A DNA stretch of 64,000 nucleotides from Candidatus Avispirillum faecium. Its GTDB lineage: Bacteria; Bacillota; Clostridia; Oscillospirales; CAG-272. Positions 59,449-64,000 of the stretch are shown piece by piece (the stretch's first letter is position 1; each line of letters starts with the position of its first letter). The stretch lies in assembly GCA_904396155.1 (NCBI GenBank), contig CAJFOI010000012.1:34691-98690 (forward strand), in the 5' to 3' direction. A model generated the notes under the pieces. That model was not told where the DNA came from and did not search any database. It saw only the letters and a list, made by a program, of their open reading frames with translations. The position numbers and the translations under genes are program-made.

Positions 59449-60924
59449 TTATAGAAGAACTTCCTGCGTTGCAATCTTTTTTACAAAGGTGCGGTCATGT
59501 TCCACAAACAACAACGTAGGTGCATATTCCAAAAGAAGCTTTTCGATTTGCATTCTGGATGGCACATCAATATAGTTCAGCGGTTCATCCCAAATATACA
59601 AGTGTGCCTTTTCACACAGGCTTTTTGCAATCAATACCTTTTTCTTCTGCCCGCCGCTGAGCAGCTGCAAATCCTGATCAAAATGGCTGCGGGAAAAATC
59701 CAGTTTTCGCAGAATCGCCCGAAACAATGCTTCATCCAAATGATGCTCTGCAGCAAAAGATTTCATATCGCCGGAAAGCGCAGATGTATCTTGTGGAACA
59801 TAGGAAATTTGCAGACCACTTTCTATATGGACTTCTCCCGTATGGGGGATTTTCAGTCCCAAAAGCAGCTTCAGGATACTGCTTTTTCCACTCCCGTTTT
59901 TTCCCACGAGGGCAATCCGATCTCCCCGATGGATGGCAAAACGCACGCCGCTGCATACCACAAGGTCCCCATATTGAATGGACAAATCCAAAATCTGCGC
60001 CAGCGGATCTCTGTGGTGCCGCAGAGAAAACAGTTTTAGATCTTCTGCTGTATCGATATTTTTTAAGAGACGAGATTTCTCCTCTATCGCCTTTTCCATC
60101 CGCCGCTCTGCAGCTTTTGACCGTTGCATCATTTTTGCGGCCTTGTGTCCGATGTACCCCCGATCCGGACGCAGTCCCGATGTCCGGGAGTGATATTTGC
60201 TCTTTTCCACCTTATCAGCCCACTGAGCCGTCTGCCGCGCCGCAGCCGACAACTCCCGGATCTGTCCTTGCAGCTTTTCATTTTCAGAAAATTCAAACTG
60301 TTCCCGCCGCTCCTTATTCTCCCACCATGTGGAAAAATTTCCCCTTTGTACTTCGATATGCTCTTTGCCGATAGACAAAATATGGTCGGTACATAAGTCC
60401 AGCAGTGTTCTGTCGTGAGAAACCAGCATAAAACCTTTTTTTCTACTCAGATATTTCCCCAGCGTCTGACGCGCCTCCATATCCAGATGATTTGTAGGCT
60501 CGTCGATTAGGAGAAATCTTCCTTCATTCAAAAATAACGCCGCCAGCAGTACCTTGGTCTGCTCACCGCTGCTCAGCGTTCCATAGGGGCGATACAGCAC
60601 CCCTTCATCTACCTCCAAACAGGAAAGCTCCCGCTGCACTTGCCAGATAGGTGCATCTGTAATTGTTTCCAATACAGCCATCGTATCCATGGCTGTATCC
60701 CGCACCGGATATGGAAAATAATCAAAGGAAACCGACCCCGATATACTTCCCTGATAAGAAAACTCCCCCATCAAAAGGCGCAACAGCGTAGTTTTTCCCC
60801 GCCCATTTCGGCCCACACATCCGATTTTCCAATCTGTATCTATTTGAAAAGAAATCTTTTCAAATACAGCATCATAACTGCCGTCATAGGCAAAAGTCAA
60901 GTTTTTTACTTGTATCAGCGACAT
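59449..60924 (-). CDS. Lsa-like ABC-F ribosomal protection protein
   Basis: A soluble ABC-F ATPase that displaces lincosamide, streptogramin A or pleuromutilin antibiotics from the ribosome. The 491-residue protein has two ABC domains without membrane segments: GRNGRGKTTLL, LSSGEQTK, LLIDEPTNHLD, then VGKNGSGKSS, LSGGQKKK and WDEPLNYID, separated by a charged linker that reaches the drug site. The N-terminus MSLIQVKNLTFAYDGSYD is nearly that of the Lsa group. ATG 60924 follows GGGGGGAT. A long attenuator leader lies upstream. Resistance spectrum is inference. Confidence 0.9.
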   Translation of the reverse strand: MSLIQVKNLTFAYDGSYDAVFEKISFQIDTDWKIGCVGRNGRGKTTLLRLLMGEFSYQGSISGSVSFDYFPYPVRDTAMDTMAVLETITDAPIWQVQRELSCLEVDEGVLYRPYGTLSSGEQTKVLLAALFLNEGRFLLIDEPTNHLDMEARQTLGKYLSRKKGFMLVSHDRTLLDLCTDHILSIGKEHIEVQRGNFSTWWENKERREQFEFSENEKLQGQIRELSAAARQTAQWADKVEKSKYHSRTSGLRPDRGYIGHKAAKMMQRSKAAERRMEKAIEEKSRLLKNIDTAEDLKLFSLRHHRDPLAQILDLSIQYGDLVVCSGVRFAIHRGDRIALVGKNGSGKSSILKLLLGLKIPHTGEVHIESGLQISYVPQDTSALSGDMKSFAAEHHLDEALFRAILRKLDFSRSHFDQDLQLLSGGQKKKVLIAKSLCEKAHLYIWDEPLNYIDVPSRMQIEKLLLEYAPTLLFVEHDRTFVKKIATQEVLL

Positions 60925-60944
60925 CATATCCCCCCTTATAAAGC

Positions 60945-61115
60945 AAAAAATGGGTGCAAGAAAGTTTCCTTCCTGCACCCATAAACCAATGCCCCGAAAA
61001 TCCGGCAGAGAATATGAAAAAGGACCGCAAAACTTTCTTGCCGGGAGAAAAACAGACAACTGCCACTGTTTCTCATCCCATAATCATTCAGCAAGAAATA
61101 TTGCGCATTGGTCCT
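60945..61115 (-). promoter_or_regulatory. Transcription attenuator of the ABC-F gene
   Basis: On the minus strand a terminator (60981-60945: 13-pair stem, six T) precedes the ABC-F gene. Its 3' arm (60967-60956, AAACTTTCTTGC) is perfectly complementary over 12 bases to an upstream segment (61041-61030, GCAAGAAAGTTT), an antiterminator. The upstream segment and its neighbour (61030-61021) can instead pair with the uORF region (61115-61101). A stalled ribosome on the uORF would free the antiterminator and switch expression on. Confidence 0.8.
61088..61108 (-). CDS. Leader peptide of the ABC-F gene (6 residues)
   Basis: The uORF MRNISC, ended by TGA, is preceded by GGAGAGG four bases before its ATG. 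A longer overlapping frame starting at the same ribosome site region also exists (about 60 codons) but lacks a proper spacing. The uORF overlaps the region that pairs with the antiterminator. Confidence 0.68.
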   Translation of the reverse strand: MRNISC

Positions 61116-61139
61116 CTCCATTTTTCTATAATTTATATC

Positions 61140-61168
61140 AGTATACACAATAGGTTAGCGCCTGTCAA
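61140..61168 (-). promoter_or_regulatory. sigma-A promoter of the ABC-F leader
   Basis: Minus strand TTGACA (61168-61163), 17-base spacer, TATACT (61145-61140). Confidence 0.87.
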
Positions 61169-61176
61169 GCGTAAAA

Positions 61177-61839
61177 TCAAGGATTTTGCATTTCATCAAA
61201 AGACTGGATCACTTGATTGTCTGCCAAGATCTCCGGAAGAAACCGCATACTGTCCGCCGCAGTCAACTTGCGTATCACCCGGCACGGCACTCCGGCGGCA
61301 AAGCAGCCGGAGGGAATATCTCGTGTTACCACACTGCCCGCACCGATCACACAACCATCTCCAATTGTCACACCGGGACACACAGTGACAGACGCTCCAA
61401 ACCAGCAGTCACTGCCAATGTGAACCGGTTTTGCATAGCATAAGTGTTTTTTCTCACCAGAAGCTGTCAGCATTTCCCGCCGTTCATCTGGAAGCATCGG
61501 GTGCAGCGGCGTAACAATAGTCACATTTGGGCCGAAATTGCAATTGTCTCCGATCGTGACCTCCGCGTCATCCTGAATTGTCAAGTGAAAATTTGCAAAA
61601 AAGTTTTTCCCAATTTTGGTGTGCTTTCCATAGTGAAAGGCAATGGGACCCTGGATGAAGCCGCCCTCGCCAAATTCCCCAATTATTTCAGAAAGAATCC
61701 CGGCACGTTTTTCCGTTTCGTCTTCATGGGTCTTATTATAATCCACGTTCAAATTATGGGTTTTCCGTTTCATCGCCCGCAGTTCCGGATCCCCTGGACA
61801 AAACAAAATCCCCGCCTGAATTTTTTCCTCTTCTCTCAT
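61177..61839 (-). CDS. Maltose/galactoside O-acetyltransferase family protein
   Basis: A 220-residue left-handed beta-helix acetyltransferase (Maa/LacA type) that moves acetyl groups to sugar hydroxyls. The N-terminal Mac domain (KIQAGILFCPGDPELRAMKRKTHNL) is followed by hexapeptide repeats with IGDNCNFGPNVTIVTPLHP (catalytic His), IGSDCWFGASVTVCPGVTIGDGCVIGAGSVVTRDIP. GGAGGTGCGGG precedes ATG 61839. Substrate unknown. The C-terminus is about 15 residues longer than usual. Confidence 0.92.
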   Translation of the reverse strand: MREEEKIQAGILFCPGDPELRAMKRKTHNLNVDYNKTHEDETEKRAGILSEIIGEFGEGGFIQGPIAFHYGKHTKIGKNFFANFHLTIQDDAEVTIGDNCNFGPNVTIVTPLHPMLPDERREMLTASGEKKHLCYAKPVHIGSDCWFGASVTVCPGVTIGDGCVIGAGSVVTRDIPSGCFAAGVPCRVIRKLTAADSMRFLPEILADNQVIQSFDEMQNP

Positions 61840-61895
61840 TCCCGCACCTCCAGTTTCTGATATTTGACAAAATTTCTGTTGCCTGTGGTTCTTCC

Positions 61896-63077
61896 CTAAA
61901 CATCCAACTTTCCAGCAGACACAGGAGCCCGCTTATTCAAAAGCTCGTGCATAACCACCATAAGAACCAACAAACCTCCGAGATATACGGGCAGCAGTCC
62001 CGCTGTAAAATTGTTTGCCAGAATACCGAACAGCGGGGGCATCAGACACGTTCCGGTATATGCGCTTGCCATCTGTACTCCGATCACCGCCTGCGATCTG
62101 TCCGCGCCAAAATGCCCCGGCGTCGAATGGATGATGCAGGGATAAACAGGCGCGCAGCCCAGCCCGATCAGGGAAAATCCGATCAAAGAAAGGATTTCCG
62201 TTCCGGGCAAAAGCACAACAAGAATCCCTGCGCCGATCAACGCCTGCCCAAGGCGGATCATCTGGGTATCACGCAGCTTCATCGTGACAAACCCGCTCAG
62301 CCCCCTGCCAATAGTAATTCCAAGGAAAAACACACTGGCAAAGCCGGCCGCCGTTTCTGCCGGTACATTCTTGCAAAGGGTCAGGTAGCTGCTTGCCCAC
62401 AAGATCGTGGTCTGCTCTACAGCACAGTAGCAAAAAAAGCACACCATCACTTCCTTTGCACCGGGGATTTGCAAAATCTGCCGCAAGGTGAGCGCGTGCG
62501 CCTTTACAGATGCAGATTCCTGGGATGCCGTCCTTTTCTTCCATAAAGGAAGCGTAAAAAGCAAGACGGCGGTCAGCGCGACCTGCAAAATCCCTATGTA
62601 CCGATATCCTCCGTTCCAACCGTGGCCGTGTGCCAGCGCATATCCCATTAAATACGGCCCCACAGTCGCACCCAGTCCCCACATGCAGTGAAGCCAGCTC
62701 ATGTGTCTGCTCTTATAGTGAAGCGCCACATAATTATTTAGTGCAGCATCTACGCTGCCTGCTCCCAGCCCGTAAGGAACGGCCCAAATACAAAGAAGAA
62801 AAAAGGATTTTGTGACGGAAAAGCCAAGAAGCGCCACAGCCGTCATGGCCACACTGAGCGCCGTAACCTTCCCCGTCCCCAGCATCCGCGTCAGCCTGTC
62901 GCTTTGAAGGCTGGATACGATCGTGCCAGCGGCTATGATCATGGAAAGAATGCCCGCATAGGAAACGGGAACGTCAAACACAGGATACATGGCGGGCCAT
63001 GCAGCACCCAGCAGCGAATCGGGCAATCCAAGACTAATAAAGGCAAGATAAATAATAAATAGAAGCAAATGGGTCAT
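61896..63077 (-). CDS. Major facilitator superfamily transporter
   Basis: A 393-residue membrane protein with twelve hydrophobic segments. FISLGLPDSLLGAAWPAMYP at the N-terminus and GAGSVDAALNNYVALHYKSRHMSWLHCMWGLGATVGPYLMG are typical of a clostridial MFS clade related to FucP/sugar carriers. Substrate is unknown. GGAGATG lies upstream of ATG 63077. It is followed after 56 bases by the acetyltransferase, and both may handle a sugar. Confidence 0.88.
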   Translation of the reverse strand: MTHLLLFIIYLAFISLGLPDSLLGAAWPAMYPVFDVPVSYAGILSMIIAAGTIVSSLQSDRLTRMLGTGKVTALSVAMTAVALLGFSVTKSFFLLCIWAVPYGLGAGSVDAALNNYVALHYKSRHMSWLHCMWGLGATVGPYLMGYALAHGHGWNGGYRYIGILQVALTAVLLFTLPLWKKRTASQESASVKAHALTLRQILQIPGAKEVMVCFFCYCAVEQTTILWASSYLTLCKNVPAETAAGFASVFFLGITIGRGLSGFVTMKLRDTQMIRLGQALIGAGILVVLLPGTEILSLIGFSLIGLGCAPVYPCIIHSTPGHFGADRSQAVIGVQMASAYTGTCLMPPLFGILANNFTAGLLPVYLGGLLVLMVVMHELLNKRAPVSAGKLDV

Positions 63078-63133
63078 ACATCACATCTCCATGTCTGTAC
63101 CGCCGCTCCCGGCTGAACAAAATTTCCTTCACT

Positions 63134-63162
63134 ATTATAATGCACAGGGCACAAAATAGCAA
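63134..63162 (-). promoter_or_regulatory. Promoter of the MFS gene
   Basis: Minus strand TTGCTA (63162-63157), 17-base spacer, TATAAT (63139-63134), about 57 bases before the ATG. Confidence 0.65.
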
Positions 63163-63274
63163 ATACACTTTTGCACAATTTATAAAGGCAACAGCGCCGT
63201 TTTTCTAACAAAAACAAACACCGGGTACGTTTTACATAAATTCTACAGTATTTTTATAAAAAAAGATGGCGTCA

Positions 63275-63303
63275 TTGAAAAAATGCAATTAAAATTATAT
63301 ATT
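63275..63303 (+). promoter_or_regulatory. Promoter of the flavodoxin-like gene
   Basis: TTGAAA (63275-63280), 17-base spacer, TATATT (63298-63303), 26 bases before the ATG. Confidence 0.6.
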
Positions 63304-63328
63304 ATAAATCTGAAGGAGGCGGTATCAC

Positions 63329-63922
63329 ATGAAAGACATCATACTTTATGGGAGCAAATACGGCAGCTGCCGCCAGTACGCGCAAAAATTGTCTCTGCAA
63401 ACCAAAATTCCAGCAGTTAGCTATAAAAAAGCGCCGGCATTTGCGGATTACCACACCATCGTCTATATGGGAAGCCTGTATGCCGGAGGGGTCCTGGGAC
63501 TTGCAAAAACGCTGCGCAAAGTGACACTCCAAAAAGGGCAGCGGCTGTTGATCGTCACCGTTGGACTTTCCGATCCCGCAGAGGCGGAAACCCGGGAAAA
63601 TATTCGTGCCCTGCTTCAAAAGCAAATACCCAAAAACCTGTTTTCCAAGGCAAAAATTTTTCATTTGCGCGGCAGGATCGACTACCACAAGCTACACGTT
63701 TTTCACCGGATATTGATGGCGCTGTTGCATTGCGCTCTTCGCAAAACGCCCAAAGAAAAATGGACGGCGGAGGAGCGGGTGATAGCAGAAACCTACGGCA
63801 AAAATGCGGATTTTACCAATTACGAGGCGCTGGACCCCCTTGTGGAGGCACTGCAAAACAATCCTGTTCCTGAATGCAAAAAAGACCCGGAGCACAAGTC
63901 GTCTCCCGGTCTTTTGGTCTGA
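63329..63922 (+). CDS. Flavodoxin-domain protein
   Basis: A 197-residue protein with a flavodoxin fold of the HemG-like type (Flavodoxin_5). The N-terminus IILYGSKYGSCRQYAQKL is the phosphate-binding loop for FMN, VYMGSLYAGGVLGLAKTLRK and RLLIVTVGLSDP are the next strands, and a C-terminal region (LRGRIDYHKLHVFHRILMALL) is shared with protoporphyrinogen-oxidase-like flavodoxins. A heme role is doubtful in this anaerobe-like setting. AAGGAGGCGG precedes ATG 63329. Confidence 0.82.
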   Translation: MKDIILYGSKYGSCRQYAQKLSLQTKIPAVSYKKAPAFADYHTIVYMGSLYAGGVLGLAKTLRKVTLQKGQRLLIVTVGLSDPAEAETRENIRALLQKQIPKNLFSKAKIFHLRGRIDYHKLHVFHRILMALLHCALRKTPKEKWTAEERVIAETYGKNADFTNYEALDPLVEALQNNPVPECKKDPEHKSSPGLLV

Positions 63923-64000
63923 GTGACTGGACTTGAACCATTTGTATTTCTTTATTTTACTGGGGTTTTGAAACTTTTGACAAATTTTATGACAGATTTA

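Noticed and set aside
60936..61148. A roughly 60-codon frame through the ABC-F leader
   Set aside because: Its ATG lies inside the ribosome-site region of the short uORF and its coding region coincides with the attenuator stems; the short MRNISC frame has the better ribosome site.
63915..63940. A complete tRNA gene on the minus strand
   Set aside because: Only a T-arm-like and acceptor-like end is present; anticodon and D arms are missing and the adjoining DNA is AT-rich.

Overview
The window is a gene-dense chromosomal segment, about half G+C, from an endospore-forming member of the Clostridia (Bacillota). The evidence is the set of sporulation genes (gerW/ytfJ, dacF-type carboxypeptidase, yqfC-yqfD, ylbJ-like, spoIIAA-spoIIAB-sigF, yaaT), the Firmicutes-type order yqfC-yqfD-phoH-ybeY-era-recO-mutS2, strong AGGAGG-type ribosome sites, many TTG and GTG starts, and near-consensus TTGACA-N17-TATAAT promoters. 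A PPi-type phosphofructokinase, a 2[4Fe-4S] ferredoxin and an iron-sulfur/TlpA redox trio fit an anaerobe, probably a gut or related clostridium. No rRNA, tRNA, CRISPR array, intact insertion sequence or phage is visible. The content is mostly housekeeping.

Layout. 0.2-5.5 kb (minus strand): ispF-ispD (isoprenoid precursors), glgA, rqcH and a GNAT gene. 5.7-15.1 kb (plus): lon-engB-site-2 protease-scpA-scpB-DUF2953-gerW-dacF-rluB-unknown, then a separately promoted zinc-ribbon membrane protein. 15.2-24.5 kb: glycosyltransferase, a winged-helix protein with a degenerate receiver, DUF4830 lipoprotein-like gene, then the minus-strand string yqfC-yqfD-phoH-ybeY-era-recO-mutS2. 24.6-30.9 kb: ylbJ-like, Cys-rich small protein, prfB, YtxH-like protein, PPi-phosphofructokinase, spoIIA operon and a small secreted Cys/His-rich protein.

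30.9-42.5 kb (minus): LTA-synthase-like protein, MFS, an overlooked 35-residue membrane protein, topoisomerase IV A-like subunit, ywlC, prfA, M18 aminopeptidase, and a Gfo/Idh/MocA-coaE-lytic transglycosylase operon. 42.6-50.5 kb (plus): holB-yaaT, ferredoxin, tRNA methyltransferase-rsmI, a structured leader followed by metG-tatD, and yajC-TIGR04086. 50.6-53.2 kb: an RNHCP-domain gene behind an 11-residue leader peptide and competing hairpins, a block of palindromic repeats, and an SOS-controlled Y-family polymerase with a small partner. 53.2-64 kb (mostly minus): a flippase, the bglA-tlpA-CD1871A-4Fe4S operon, type-I glutamine synthetase, an Lsa-like ABC-F gene behind a leader-peptide attenuator, an acetyltransferase, an MFS transporter and a plus-strand flavodoxin-like protein.

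The most striking signals are in RNA leaders rather than proteins: (i) the RNHCP leader, which encodes MINICVSAIVR and has mutually exclusive hairpins, one hiding the ribosome site; (ii) the ABC-F leader, which has a six-residue uORF, an intrinsic terminator and a perfect 12-nt antiterminator pairing; (iii) a structured leader without a T-box motif before metG; (iv) a hairpin between yajC and the next gene whose 3' arm is that gene's ribosome site. Functional statements rest on motif recognition by eye; no database searches were run.
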